Source: Micromonospora sp. AMSO31t
GTDB lineage: Bacteria; Actinomycetota; Actinomycetes; Mycobacteriales; Micromonosporaceae
Length of the DNA: 59,239 bases
Assembly: GCF_008868175.1 (NCBI RefSeq)
Contig: NZ_WBKT01000020.1
Span: 1-59,239 of the forward strand
Direction: 5' to 3'
This document shows positions 7,925-16,197 of the stretch, in pieces (the stretch's first letter is position 1; each line of letters begins with the position of its first letter). Position numbers and translations under genes: made by a program. The notes under the pieces were generated by a model. That model was given only the letters and a program-made list of their open reading frames with translations, did not search any database and was not told the origin of the DNA.

Positions 7925-10900
7925 TCGACCACCGCCCCGGACTCCAGCGCGAACAGCTCGCGCAGGGTGTCGGTGGACAGCTCGGTGACCCACTGCTCGC
8001 CGCTGCCCACCACCCGCTGGGCCAGGCTCCGCTTGTCGGCGATCATCGCGGCCACCTTCTCCTCGACCGTGCCGGCGCAGACGAACTTGCGGACCTGCAC
8101 CCGGCGGCGCTGGCCGATCCGGAACGCCCGGTCGGTGGCCTGGTCCTCGACGGCCGGGTTCCACCAGCGGTCCACGTGCACCACGTGGTTCGCCGCGGTC
8201 AGGGTGAGCCCGGTGCCGCCGGCCTTCAGGGAGAGCACGAAGAGCGGCGGGCCCGCCGGGGACTGGAAGCGGGTCACCATGGCGTCCCGTTCGGCCTTGC
8301 CCACCCCACCGTGCAGGAGCAGCACCTCCCGGCCCGTACGCGCCGACAGGTGACCGCGCAGCATCCCGCCGAACTCGGCGTACTGGGTGAAGAGCAGGGC
8401 CCGCTCCCCCGCCGCCAGCACCTCGTCGACGATCTCCTCAAGCCGTTCCAGCTTGCCGGAGCGGCCGGGCAGGGCGGAGCCGTCGTGCAGCAGCTGGGCG
8501 GGGTGGTTGCAGACCTGCTTGAGCCGGGTCATGGTGGCCAGCACCAGCCCGCGCCGTTCGATGCCGTCGCTGGACTCGATCTTCGCCATCATGTCGTCGA
8601 CGACGGCCCGGTAGAGCGCCGCCTGCTCGGCGGTGAGGTTGCAGAGCACCTCCATCTCCAGCTTCTCGGGCAGGTCCGTGATGATCGACGGATCGGTCTT
8701 GAGCCGGCGCAGCACGAACGGGCCGGTGATCCGGCGCAACCGCTCGGCCACCTCGGCGTCGCCGTGCCGCTCGATCGGCTCGGCGAACGTCTTCTTGAAG
8801 GTGGCGGCCGGCCCGAGCAGGCCCGGGTTGGCGAACTGCATGATCGACCAGAGGTCGGCCAGCCGGTTCTCCACCGGCGTGCCGGTGACCGCGACGCGGT
8901 GCCGCGCGGGCAGCGACCGCACCGCCTCGGCCTGCCGGGTGGAGGCGTTCTTGATCGCCTGCGCCTCGTCCACCACCACCCGGTGCCAGTCGATCCCGGC
9001 CAGCTCGTACGCGTCCCGCGCGGCCACCGAGTAGGTGGTCAGCACCAGGTCGGCGGCGTGCACGGCGGCGGCGAACGCCTCGCCCCGGGCCCGTTCGGCG
9101 CCGTGGTGCACGTGGACCCGCAGGTCCGGAGCGAACCTGGCCGCCTCCCGCTGCCAGTTGCCGACCAGCGACATCGGACAGACCAGCAGCGTGGGCCCGG
9201 CCTCCGGCGGGTCACCGGCGAGCAGCGCGAGCAACTGCACGGTCTTGCCCAGCCCCATGTCGTCGGCGAGGATCCCGCCCAGCCCGAGCGACTGGAGGAA
9301 GGCCAGCCAGGCCAGGCCCCGCCGCTGGTACGGCCGCAGCGTCCCGGCGAACCCGGGAGGCGGGTCGGCCGGGCTGAGCCGCCGCTCCGCCTCCCCGGCC
9401 AGCAGCTCGCCCAGCGCGCCGTCCGCGGCCACCTCCAGCACCGGCAGCTCGCCGGGGCGGTCGGCCCCGGCCAGCCCCATCCGCAGCAGGTCGGCCACGG
9501 TCAGCTCGCCGGAGGAGCGGAGCAGCCGCAGCCCGGCCTCCAGCCGCTGCGGGTCCAGCTCGACCCAGCGGCCGCGCAGCCGGACCAGCGGCGACTTCAG
9601 CTCCGCGAGCGAGGCCAGCTCCTCGGCGGTCAGCGGCTGGTCGCCGAGGGCCACCTCCCAGCGGTAGTCGACCAGGGCGTCCATCCCGAGCCCGCCGGCG
9701 GCGACGGCCACCGTGCCGGGCGCGGTCCGGCTGCGCGCCCGCAGCCGCGCCCCGAGGCGGGAGGAGGAACGCCGCCACCAGGAGGGCAGCAGCACCCCGA
9801 AGCCCGCCGCGTGCAGCACGGGCGCCCCCTCCCGGAGGAACCGGTGCGCGCCGTCGGCGTCCAGCTCCATCCCCTCCGGCGTGGCGGTGCGCAGCGCGGC
9901 GTCCAGCTCGGGCCAGAGGCGGCTGGCCCGGCCCAGCTCGGCCAGCAGGGTCTCCTGGGGGTCGACGCCACGGGCGGCGAGCGCGGGCGCCGGCCGCTGC
10001 CAGATGTGCGCGGCGTCGATCACCAGCCCCGGCTCGTCGGTCGGGTGCAGGCCGAACTCGACCCGCCAGGCGCCGCCCTCGACCAGTTCGGCCACCGGGT
10101 CTGCGGCCGGCTCGACCAGGCGGAACGCGGCCCGTACCGGGCCGCCGGCGGCGTCGCGCTGCCAGGCGTCCAGCTCGGCCCGGAGGGTGTCCAGGGCGGC
10201 CGGCTCGGCGGCGAAGGCACGCTCCGGGCCGGTGAGCGCGGCCAGCCAGGCCGGCACCGGCCCGCCCGGGCGCATGCCGCGGGGCAACCGGGTGTCGGCG
10301 AGTGCGGCCCGGGCGGCGGCGTCCACCAGCGCATCCAACGCCCCGGCCACCAGGTCCCCCAGCTCGACGTCACCCACCACCGTCACATGGCCGGGGCCCG
10401 CTTCTGTGGGTGCGGAGGCGACGGGGTGCCACCCGCGGGCGGCGCGGGCGGCCGGGGGCAGGGCGAGGGCCAGCGAGCGGGCCCAGGCCGCGTCCGTGCC
10501 GGTGAGCAGCGGACGCCAGACAGCGGAGGCGATCACCACGTCCGAGTCGTCGACGGCCCGCAGGCCCCGCGGCCCACCATCGGCGCGAGTGGCGTCGACG
10601 CCGGGAGCGGAACCGGCGACGCACGGCAGCAGCCGGCCGCGGGTGACCAGGTCGGCGGCGAAGTCGGCCAGTTCGGCCAGGTGGCGCAGGCTCGCCCCGG
10701 CCACCGCCTCCTCCGGTTCCAGCGCCCGGAGCAGGGCGAACGCGGCGTCCGGGGCGTACACCAGGGCGGGAACCCGCCAGCCGGCGCGGGTGACCGGGCC
10801 GCGGACCGGTTCCCCGGCGGCGGTCCGGACCAGCTCGGGTGAGTCCAGCGGCGAGCCGGCCCGGGTGGGCAGGTCGAGCAGCACGGCGGCCGGCGCGCCC

Positions 10901-11070
10901 GGCGGGCCGCCGAGCGCCGCGGCCAGGGCGGCGTGGTGGGCGGCGAAGGGGTGCGGCCGCTCGCGCGGGGCACGGCCCGGCCGGCGGGGCGCGCGGGCCG
11001 GACGGGTGCTGTCCTCGGCCCAGACGGCGAGCCCGCGCCCGGACAGCCACAACCCGTGGATGACCAGCAC
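7921..11070 (-). CDS. SNF2/Rad54-family DEAD/DEAH-box helicase
   Basis: A 1049-residue superfamily 2 ATP-dependent DNA translocase. The N-terminal ~450 residues match the bacterial SNF2-associated region. The ATPase core begins near residue 560, with Walker A DDMGLGKT at about 600, motif II VVDEAQAIKN at about 703 and motif III AVTGTPVEN at about 725. The C-terminal helicase lobe carries LLFTQYAEFGGML and ends with the arginine-finger motif QATDRAFRIGQ. GTG at 11070 has a strong GAGGGGGAG upstream. The gene is divergent from the PfkB gene, with 63 nt between starts, and translationally coupled to the SWIM gene downstream. No nuclease domain is visible, so this is not a classical defence helicase by itself. 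Confidence 0.93.
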   Translation of the reverse strand: MLVIHGLWLSGRGLAVWAEDSTRPARAPRRPGRAPRERPHPFAAHHAALAAALGGPPGAPAAVLLDLPTRAGSPLDSPELVRTAAGEPVRGPVTRAGWRVPALVYAPDAAFALLRALEPEEAVAGASLRHLAELADFAADLVTRGRLLPCVAGSAPGVDATRADGGPRGLRAVDDSDVVIASAVWRPLLTGTDAAWARSLALALPPAARAARGWHPVASAPTEAGPGHVTVVGDVELGDLVAGALDALVDAAARAALADTRLPRGMRPGGPVPAWLAALTGPERAFAAEPAALDTLRAELDAWQRDAAGGPVRAAFRLVEPAADPVAELVEGGAWRVEFGLHPTDEPGLVIDAAHIWQRPAPALAARGVDPQETLLAELGRASRLWPELDAALRTATPEGMELDADGAHRFLREGAPVLHAAGFGVLLPSWWRRSSSRLGARLRARSRTAPGTVAVAAGGLGMDALVDYRWEVALGDQPLTAEELASLAELKSPLVRLRGRWVELDPQRLEAGLRLLRSSGELTVADLLRMGLAGADRPGELPVLEVAADGALGELLAGEAERRLSPADPPPGFAGTLRPYQRRGLAWLAFLQSLGLGGILADDMGLGKTVQLLALLAGDPPEAGPTLLVCPMSLVGNWQREAARFAPDLRVHVHHGAERARGEAFAAAVHAADLVLTTYSVAARDAYELAGIDWHRVVVDEAQAIKNASTRQAEAVRSLPARHRVAVTGTPVENRLADLWSIMQFANPGLLGPAATFKKTFAEPIERHGDAEVAERLRRITGPFVLRRLKTDPSIITDLPEKLEMEVLCNLTAEQAALYRAVVDDMMAKIESSDGIERRGLVLATMTRLKQVCNHPAQLLHDGSALPGRSGKLERLEEIVDEVLAAGERALLFTQYAEFGGMLRGHLSARTGREVLLLHGGVGKAERDAMVTRFQSPAGPPLFVLSLKAGGTGLTLTAANHVVHVDRWWNPAVEDQATDRAFRIGQRRRVQVRKFVCAGTVEEKVAAMIADKRSLAQRVVGSGEQWVTELSTDTLRELFALESGAVVE

Positions 11071-11120
11071 GCACTCCCCCTCGACGACGCCCGGGGCCAG
11101 GATAGGCGGCCGGCGCGGAC

Positions 11121-11126
11121 TACTGT
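11121..11126 (+). promoter_or_regulatory. -10 hexamer TACTGT, leaderless promoter of the PfkB gene
   Basis: TACTGT ends 7 nt before the ATG at 11134 and there is no ribosome binding site in between. This geometry places transcription initiation at or next to the start codon. Confidence 0.45.
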
Positions 11127-11133
11127 CGGCGCC

Positions 11134-12006
11134 ATGGTCGATCTGCTCGTGATCGGCGGGTTGGGCGTGGACATCCGAGCCCAGGTGCCCGCCCTGCCGC
11201 TGCCGGCCGCCGACTCGCTGGCGGTGCCGCCGATCGAGTTGCGGGTCGGCAACACCGGGGCCGGGGTGGCGCTGGCCGCGCACGCGCTCGGCCTGCGGGT
11301 GGCCCTGGTCGACGTGATCGGGGCCGACCCGGCCGGCGACGTGGTCCGGGCGGCACTGGCCCGCACCTCGGTACGCGCCGTGCTGGCCGACGCCCCGGCC
11401 GGCACCCGCCGGTCGGTGAACCTGGTCGACCCGGCCGGCCGGCGGATGTCGCTCTACGACCCGCGCCCGTGGTCCGGTCCGGCGCCGTTCGGCGAGGCGG
11501 AGCTGGCCGGGCTGGTGCGCGGGGCGGCGCACGTGCACGTGTCGATCATGGACTGGGCCCGGGACGCGCTGCCGACCGTGCGGGCCGCCCTCGGCGCCGG
11601 GGTGTCCCTCTCCACCGACCTGCACGACTGGGACGGCGAGAACGACTACCACCGGCCCTTCGCCGAGGCGGCCGACCTGGTCTTCGTCAGCGATGTGCGG
11701 CTGGGCGACCGGGCCGGCAAGGTGGCGGCCGGGCTGGCGCCGCGGACGGTGCTGGTGACCGGCGGGGCGGCCGGCGCGACCCTGCACGGCCCGGACACGC
11801 CGCCGCTGCACGTGCCCGCGACCACCCCACCGGCAGCCGTGGTCGACACCAACGGCGCGGGCGACGCGTTCGCCGCCGGCCTGGTCGCGGCCCGGCTGCG
11901 CGGCGCCGGCCCGCTCGACGCGGCCCGCTACGCCGCCCGGGTGGCCGCGGCCGCCTGCACCCACGACGGCATGGAATATCCGGCCGGCCTGCTGCCCCGG
12001 GACTGA
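11134..12006 (+). CDS. PfkB-family carbohydrate kinase
   Basis: A 290-residue ribokinase-like sugar kinase. The N-terminal part has the GGLGVDI opening and the substrate-side glycine pair ELRVGNTGAG. The ATP and catalytic signature is DTNGAGDAFAAGL near residues 236-248, with the catalytic aspartate in GAGD; the usual DTxGAGD is kept, with Asn in the variable position. The substrate cannot be read from sequence; ribose, adenosine or other furanoses are possible. ATG at 11134 appears to be used on a leaderless transcript. The gene stands alone, with its 3' end 6 nt from the convergent DinB-family gene. Confidence 0.9.
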   Translation: MVDLLVIGGLGVDIRAQVPALPLPAADSLAVPPIELRVGNTGAGVALAAHALGLRVALVDVIGADPAGDVVRAALARTSVRAVLADAPAGTRRSVNLVDPAGRRMSLYDPRPWSGPAPFGEAELAGLVRGAAHVHVSIMDWARDALPTVRAALGAGVSLSTDLHDWDGENDYHRPFAEAADLVFVSDVRLGDRAGKVAAGLAPRTVLVTGGAAGATLHGPDTPPLHVPATTPPAAVVDTNGAGDAFAAGLVAARLRGAGPLDAARYAARVAAAACTHDGMEYPAGLLPRD

Positions 12007-12012
12007 GCCCGG

Positions 12013-12534
12013 TCAGATTGCCCCGGTCTCGCCGTCGGTCAGCTCGCGCAGGATGTCGGCGTGGCCGGCGTGCCGGGCGGTCTCCTCGACGAGGTGCACG
12101 AGCACCCAGCGGAGCGACACCTCGCCGAGCTGCGGGTGCGGCACCACGTGGTCGAGGTCGAACCGGGCGGCGACGGCGCGGGACCGGGCGCAGGCGGCCC
12201 GGTAGGCGTCGGCCAGCCCGTCCACCGTCTCGCCCGGGTCGAGCGCGAAGCTGGCCTCGGCGTCGGCCTCGCTGGTCAGGTAGACGTCGCCCGGCTCGGG
12301 GGCGAACAGGCAGGGCAGCCAGTTCCGCTCCACCAGGGCGAGGTGTTTGAGCAGCCCGGCGAGGGTGGTGCGGGAGGGCACCAGGCGGCGGGCCGCCTCG
12401 GCGTCGGTGAGGCCGCGCGCCTTGCGCAGCACCGTGGCCCGGTGGAAGTCGAGGAACGATTCGAGGATCGCCCGTTCGTCGCCCGTACGGGCGAGGACCG
12501 GACCGAGGGTGGGGTCGATCGTCGGTTCCGCCAT
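12013..12534 (-). CDS. DinB-family / DUF664 protein
   Basis: A 173-residue four-helix-bundle protein of the DinB superfamily. The conserved histidines that bind a divalent metal are visible: LKHLALVERNW (His near residue 63), and LVHLVEETARHAGHADILRE near the C-terminus (H-x3-E ... H-x2-H). Family members include mycothiol- and bacillithiol-dependent enzymes, but no specific reaction can be assigned here. ATG at 12534 is preceded by the hexamer TAGGTT with a 6-nt gap, so the message is probably leaderless. Convergent with the PfkB gene. Confidence 0.9.
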   Translation of the reverse strand: MAEPTIDPTLGPVLARTGDERAILESFLDFHRATVLRKARGLTDAEAARRLVPSRTTLAGLLKHLALVERNWLPCLFAPEPGDVYLTSEADAEASFALDPGETVDGLADAYRAACARSRAVAARFDLDHVVPHPQLGEVSLRWVLVHLVEETARHAGHADILRELTDGETGAI

Positions 12535-12540
12535 CCCCGG

Positions 12541-12546
12541 AACCTA
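12541..12546 (-). promoter_or_regulatory. -10 hexamer TAGGTT, leaderless promoter of the DinB-family gene
   Basis: Read on the minus strand, TAGGTT is followed by six nucleotides (CCGGGG) and then ATG, which places the start of transcription at the start codon. Confidence 0.45.
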
Positions 12547-12617
12547 GTCGCCCGGCCCGCCGGCGCGCTGCCCCTCATCCCGCTGCGGGCCGGCGATCCG
12601 CGGGGCAGGATGGGCGC

Positions 12618-12824
12618 ATGGCATCCACGGTGCAGATCCCCCTGATGGGCGGCACGGCCGATGGCGAGGTGGTCACCGTCGAGCTGGACAGCAACGGCCG
12701 CCCGCCGCTGACCCACCACCACGTCGGGCCGGAGGGGCTGGCGCACGCCCAGATCTACGAGCTGCAGTCGGACGACAAGCAGGACGGCACGTGGGTCTAC
12801 AGCTTCCGGGGGCCGGCGGCCTGA
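12618..12824 (+). CDS. Small conserved actinobacterial protein of unknown function
   Basis: A 68-residue acidic protein with alternating beta-type segments (VVTVELDSNG, WVYSFRG), histidines in LTHHHVG and no membrane segment or signal. I do not recognise a named domain, although small proteins of this look recur in actinomycetes. Support for coding comes from codon-position GC, a clean start and stop, and a CAGGAT hexamer 6 nt before the ATG, the same leaderless arrangement as neighbouring genes. Convergent with the pyruvyl-transferase-like gene 7 nt downstream. Confidence 0.7.
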   Translation: MASTVQIPLMGGTADGEVVTVELDSNGRPPLTHHHVGPEGLAHAQIYELQSDDKQDGTWVYSFRGPAA

Positions 12825-12831
12825 CGGCCGC

Positions 12832-13980
12832 TCAGGCCGTGACCCGGGTGAGCGTCCGGGACCGGAGGCTCTCCAGCACGCCGCGGGTGACCTGCGAGGT
12901 GCCGTGGGCCTGCTCGCACACGGCGGCCACCCGCCGGGCGGTCTCGTCGGCCCGCGCCTCGCGCTCGTCCCACAACCGGTCCACCTCGGCCAGCAACGGG
13001 CCCTCCACCTCACGCTCCACGCCGCGCAGCGCCGGCACCCCGAGCCGCTGGGCCAGGTCGAAGACCTTTCCGGCGTACGGCAGGGGCAGGAACGGGGTGC
13101 CCATCATGGCCGCGAAGATCAGGAAGTGCAGGCGCATGCCGACCGCCAGGTCGAAGTGCTTCATGAGGCCAAGCACCTGCCGGGGCGAGTAGTCGTTGTG
13201 CAGGATCCGCCCCCGCTCGGCGGCGATCATGTGCGACATCACCCCGTGCGAGTGCCGGATGTCGTCGCGTTCCATCGGCACGAAGAGCACGTACGCGTCG
13301 ATCCGGTGCACCAGGAAGTCGCTGATCTGCGCGAGCAGGCGGTGGTAGCCGTCGACGTCCAGGCGTTCCGCCGCCCGGCCCGGCTCCCGGACGCTCAGCC
13401 CGACCAGCTGCTTGCCGGCCGGCACACCCTCCTCGCGCAGCCAGCTCTCCGGGAACTCCTCCGGCGTGAGCAGGAACGCCGGGTCGGCGGTGACGGTGAT
13501 CGGGTTCAGCAGCCCGGCCTCCTCCAGCACCATCCGGGACTCCTGGTCCCGCACGGTCACCTCGGTGGCCTGGCCCAGGGTCTCCCGCACCATCCCGGTG
13601 TCCACTCCTTCGCTGAGCGGGCCGACCCCGACCGCGTACGTCAGCAGCGGCAGGCCGCGCTCCTGGGCGACCCGGACCACCCGCAGGTAGCGCCGGGCCT
13701 CCTTGTCGTAGAGGATCCCGCCGCCGCCGAGGACAAGCAGGTCGAGCTGGGCCAGGACCGCCGCCGAGTCGACCCGGCTGACGCCCTCCCAGGGCACCGC
13801 CTCCACGTCCGGGTGCTCCAGGGCCGTGTGCGCCGGGTTCCGGGAGAAGACGATGATCCGGGCGTTCGGCTCCTGCTGACGCAGGTCGGCCAGGAGGCCC
13901 GTGAGGATCGCCTCGTCGCCGAGGTTGCGACCGCCGTACGAGCCGAGCACACCGATGGTCAGTCCGGTGCCATCCGTCAT
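12832..13980 (-). CDS. Polysaccharide pyruvyl transferase family protein (CsaB-like)
   Basis: A 382-residue protein of the polysaccharide pyruvyl transferase family, which adds pyruvate ketals to cell-wall or exopolysaccharide sugars using phosphoenolpyruvate. It opens with LGSYGGRNLGDEAILTGL (residues 11-28), the characteristic GxxNxGD motif. LVLGGGGILYD follows around residue 83, and a second Rossmann-like half contains VGLSVREPG and VGMRLHFLIFAAMMGTPF. ATG at 13980 has GGGGAGGAG upstream. It is divergent from the membrane Nudix-like gene, 156 nt apart, and no polysaccharide biosynthesis cluster is nearby. The acceptor is unknown. Confidence 0.85.
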   Translation of the reverse strand: MTDGTGLTIGVLGSYGGRNLGDEAILTGLLADLRQQEPNARIIVFSRNPAHTALEHPDVEAVPWEGVSRVDSAAVLAQLDLLVLGGGGILYDKEARRYLRVVRVAQERGLPLLTYAVGVGPLSEGVDTGMVRETLGQATEVTVRDQESRMVLEEAGLLNPITVTADPAFLLTPEEFPESWLREEGVPAGKQLVGLSVREPGRAAERLDVDGYHRLLAQISDFLVHRIDAYVLFVPMERDDIRHSHGVMSHMIAAERGRILHNDYSPRQVLGLMKHFDLAVGMRLHFLIFAAMMGTPFLPLPYAGKVFDLAQRLGVPALRGVEREVEGPLLAEVDRLWDEREARADETARRVAAVCEQAHGTSQVTRGVLESLRSRTLTRVTA

Positions 13981-14136
13981 CGTCGCTCCTCCCCAGGTGC
14001 GTCCCGGCCCGCGTTCCCCGTGGACTGGGGTACATGCCTGGGGCGACCCATGCTGAAACCGGACAGCCGGTCGGGAAGTTCTCCGCTAGCCTTTGCGCCC
14101 GGGCCGGGGGTTCGCGGCGGGAACAGGAGTGCGGGG

Positions 14137-15456
14137 ATGGCAAGGCTGTCGGCCTCCAGGCTGCGCCAGGCGCGACTCTGGTTGCTGCTGGTGGGGGTCC
14201 GTAGTCGGTGGCAGCTGCGGCTCGCGCTGGCCCCGCGCCGGTGGACCTGGTACGCGGCCGTGGTCAGTTTCCTGCTCGGCCTGGCGGGGCTGGTGTCGAC
14301 TCCGCTCGGATCGGTGCCGGCGTTGCTGGCCGGGCTGGCCGGGGTGCTGCTGTCCGTGATCCTGCTGGCACCGGAGTGGGCGGCCCTGCGCCGGGGCAGT
14401 GTGGCGCTCGTGCGGAGCCGGACACCGCCCGCGCCGCCGGTGGTCGCCCCGGCCGGCCTGGTCCAGCTTCCCACCGACCCGGGTGAGGTGGCGTGGTGCC
14501 GGCCCGACGTGGACGAGGCCCTGCGCGACGCGGACGCGGACTATCTCTGGTCGGCCGACCGCCACGTGTTGCCGAAGCGGGTGGCCGCCCACACCGGAGC
14601 GATCCTGGCCGCCCGGGTCCGCCGCGGGACGATGTTCAACGGGCGGCTGATACGCCAGGACGACGAATTGACGCCGGAGCTGCTGCGCAGCGGCGAGGTC
14701 CGGTTGAGCGGCACCGACTACTACTCCCTGATCTGCTCCAACTACCTCGTCGGGTGGCGGGTGGTGGATCGCCGGACCGGTGCGGTCCACCTGGACGGCA
14801 GCCGGTTGCCCTACGCGGAGGACGGGCGGCTGCTGACGCTCACCGAGAGCAGGCTGGCGAACGTCATCGGCGTCTCCACGCTCGCGGTGACCACGGACCG
14901 GAAGCTCGTGCTGGGCTGGCAGCAGCCCAAGGCCACGGTGAGCGGCGGTGGGCTCGCCGCGCCGGCGGGCTCGGGCTCGGTGGACCTGATCGATGTGCAC
15001 GACCGACCCGCGGGGGAATCCTTCGTCGAGTTCCTGGCCGCCGCCATGCGCCGGGAGCTGATGGAGGAGAGCCATCTCGCCCCGCGCCAGCTCGGACGGA
15101 CCTGGGTGCTGGGTTACTTCCGGTGGCTCAACCGGGGCGCCAAGCCCGAGTACGTGGGCCTGACCATGCTCGACGTCTCCTCGGACGATCTCCACGGCAC
15201 CGACGTGCGGCTGGTGGAGACGCCGTACGTCCAACGCCTGACCGTGGACTGCCCGATCGACCTGGAACGGCTGCGCCGTGACCCGGACTCGCTGGACTGC
15301 CTGCCCGAGGACGTGGCGGCCGGCGCTTCCATGCCGCTCTACATGGCTCTGCGGGCCCTCGGTGCGGCGCTCCGCCGCAACGACGAGCTGGCCCGGCACC
15401 TGCGAGGGCCGTCGGCCGGGTCGCGCACCGGGGAGCCCTCGCACGACGCCGGGTAG
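14137..15456 (+). CDS. Membrane-anchored Nudix-box-like protein
   Basis: A 439-residue protein. Two hydrophobic helices near the N-terminus (about residues 35-53 and 58-76) form a membrane hairpin, with the rest soluble. Around residues 290-311 there is an E-x7-RELMEES segment that satisfies the E-x7-R-E-U-x-E-E core of the Nudix box; the leading glycine is one position closer than the standard G-x5-E. The region SNYLVGWRVVDRRTG through LGWQQPK resembles the substrate-side strands of Nudix domains. The metal-binding Glu residues are present, so hydrolase activity is possible but not proven. ATG at 14137 has AGGAG 9 nt upstream; the sequence before it in the same frame is antisense to the neighbour. 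Confidence 0.75.
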   Translation: MARLSASRLRQARLWLLLVGVRSRWQLRLALAPRRWTWYAAVVSFLLGLAGLVSTPLGSVPALLAGLAGVLLSVILLAPEWAALRRGSVALVRSRTPPAPPVVAPAGLVQLPTDPGEVAWCRPDVDEALRDADADYLWSADRHVLPKRVAAHTGAILAARVRRGTMFNGRLIRQDDELTPELLRSGEVRLSGTDYYSLICSNYLVGWRVVDRRTGAVHLDGSRLPYAEDGRLLTLTESRLANVIGVSTLAVTTDRKLVLGWQQPKATVSGGGLAAPAGSGSVDLIDVHDRPAGESFVEFLAAAMRRELMEESHLAPRQLGRTWVLGYFRWLNRGAKPEYVGLTMLDVSSDDLHGTDVRLVETPYVQRLTVDCPIDLERLRRDPDSLDCLPEDVAAGASMPLYMALRALGAALRRNDELARHLRGPSAGSRTGEPSHDAG

Positions 15457-15493
15457 CTCGGACGCCCCGTTCCTCGATCGCCCGGTCGGCCGG

Positions 15494-15516
15494 GCCCCGG
15501 TGCGGCAACCCGGGGC
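15494..15516. terminator. Hairpin between convergent Nudix-like and TetR genes
   Basis: GCCCCGG at 15494-15500 pairs with CCGGGGC at 15510-15516 around a 9-nt loop. It lies 38 nt past the Nudix-like stop and just before the TetR stop on the other strand. There is no T-tract, as is usual in actinomycetes. Confidence 0.45.
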
Positions 15517-15521
15517 GCGGA

Positions 15522-16106
15522 TCAGGTCAGGCGCCCGGCCCCACCGACCAGACGGGAGACCAGGGCGGACACCACCTGGTCGGCGTCGAACCCGGCGTCG
15601 ATCGAGGTGGTGAGCAGGTCGAGCAGGAGCCCGTCGACGGCGTAGTGCAGCAGGGCGATCTCGAAGGCGCCGCCGGGCAGCCCGGCGGCGACGTGAAAGG
15701 CGACGTCGTCGGCGTACCCCCGGCGCAGGACGTCGCCGAGCGCGGCCCGCAGCTCGGGGCGCCGGGATGCCTCCAGTCGCAGCTCGAACAGGGCCCGGGT
15801 GAGGTCGGGCTCGCGGGTGGTGCGCTCGACGATGTAGCGCAGGTAGTCGGTGACCAGCGCGAGCGAGGGCTCGCGCCCGCCGAGGTCGGCCAGCACCGCC
15901 GGGTCGGGCGCCATCCGGTCGAAGATCCGTTCGGCCAGCCCGGCGAGCAGCGCCGCCCGGGACGGGAAGTAGTTGGAGGCGGTGCCGGTGGGCACGCCCG
16001 CCTCGGCGTCCACGGCCCGATGGGTCAGCCCGCGCGCGCCGGCCGCGGCGAGCACCCGCAACCCGGCGTCGGCGAGCAGGGTACGGCGTTCCGGATTTCT
16101 GACCAT
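15522..16106 (-). CDS. TetR-family transcriptional regulator
   Basis: A 194-residue TetR repressor. The N-terminal helix-turn-helix reads LTHRAVDAEAGVPTGTASNYFPSRAALL (residues 28-55), followed by a helical ligand domain without recognisable specificity. It is divergent from a reductase gene, and the 91-nt gap contains two copies of an ACCACGAC-based inverted repeat. That is the classical layout of a TetR protein controlling itself and its neighbour. The start is ATG at 16106, with a TAGGGT hexamer six nucleotides upstream that implies a leaderless transcript; the first operator would then sit between the -35 and -10 positions. Confidence 0.93.
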   Translation of the reverse strand: MVRNPERRTLLADAGLRVLAAAGARGLTHRAVDAEAGVPTGTASNYFPSRAALLAGLAERIFDRMAPDPAVLADLGGREPSLALVTDYLRYIVERTTREPDLTRALFELRLEASRRPELRAALGDVLRRGYADDVAFHVAAGLPGGAFEIALLHYAVDGLLLDLLTTSIDAGFDADQVVSALVSRLVGGAGRLT

Positions 16107-16112
16107 GGCAGC

Positions 16113-16118
16113 ACCCTA
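16113..16118 (-). promoter_or_regulatory. -10 hexamer TAGGGT of the tetR gene
   Basis: On the minus strand, TAGGGT is separated from the ATG at 16106 by six nucleotides. The nearby operator copy at 16125 lies immediately upstream, suited to blocking polymerase. Confidence 0.45.
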
Positions 16119-16124
16119 GCAATA

Positions 16125-16144
16125 ACCACGACAGGTGTTGTACA
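16125..16144. promoter_or_regulatory. Putative TetR operator, degenerate copy
   Basis: ACCACGAC at 16125-16132 is followed by AGGT and an imperfect second arm GTTGTACA. The left arm is identical to that of the perfect copy and starts exactly 30 bp before it, about three helical turns, so two repressor dimers could bind the same DNA face. Confidence 0.5.
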
Positions 16145-16154
16145 TTCTCTCTCG

Positions 16155-16174
16155 ACCACGACAGCCGTCGTGGT
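16155..16174. promoter_or_regulatory. Putative TetR operator, perfect inverted repeat
   Basis: ACCACGAC-AGCC-GTCGTGGT: 8-bp arms match exactly around a 4-bp centre. It lies 23 bp upstream of the reductase start and 49 bp from the tetR start. This is the strongest palindrome in the divergent gap. Confidence 0.7.
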
Positions 16175-16197
16175 TGCTCCCGGACATCGGAGTCGGT

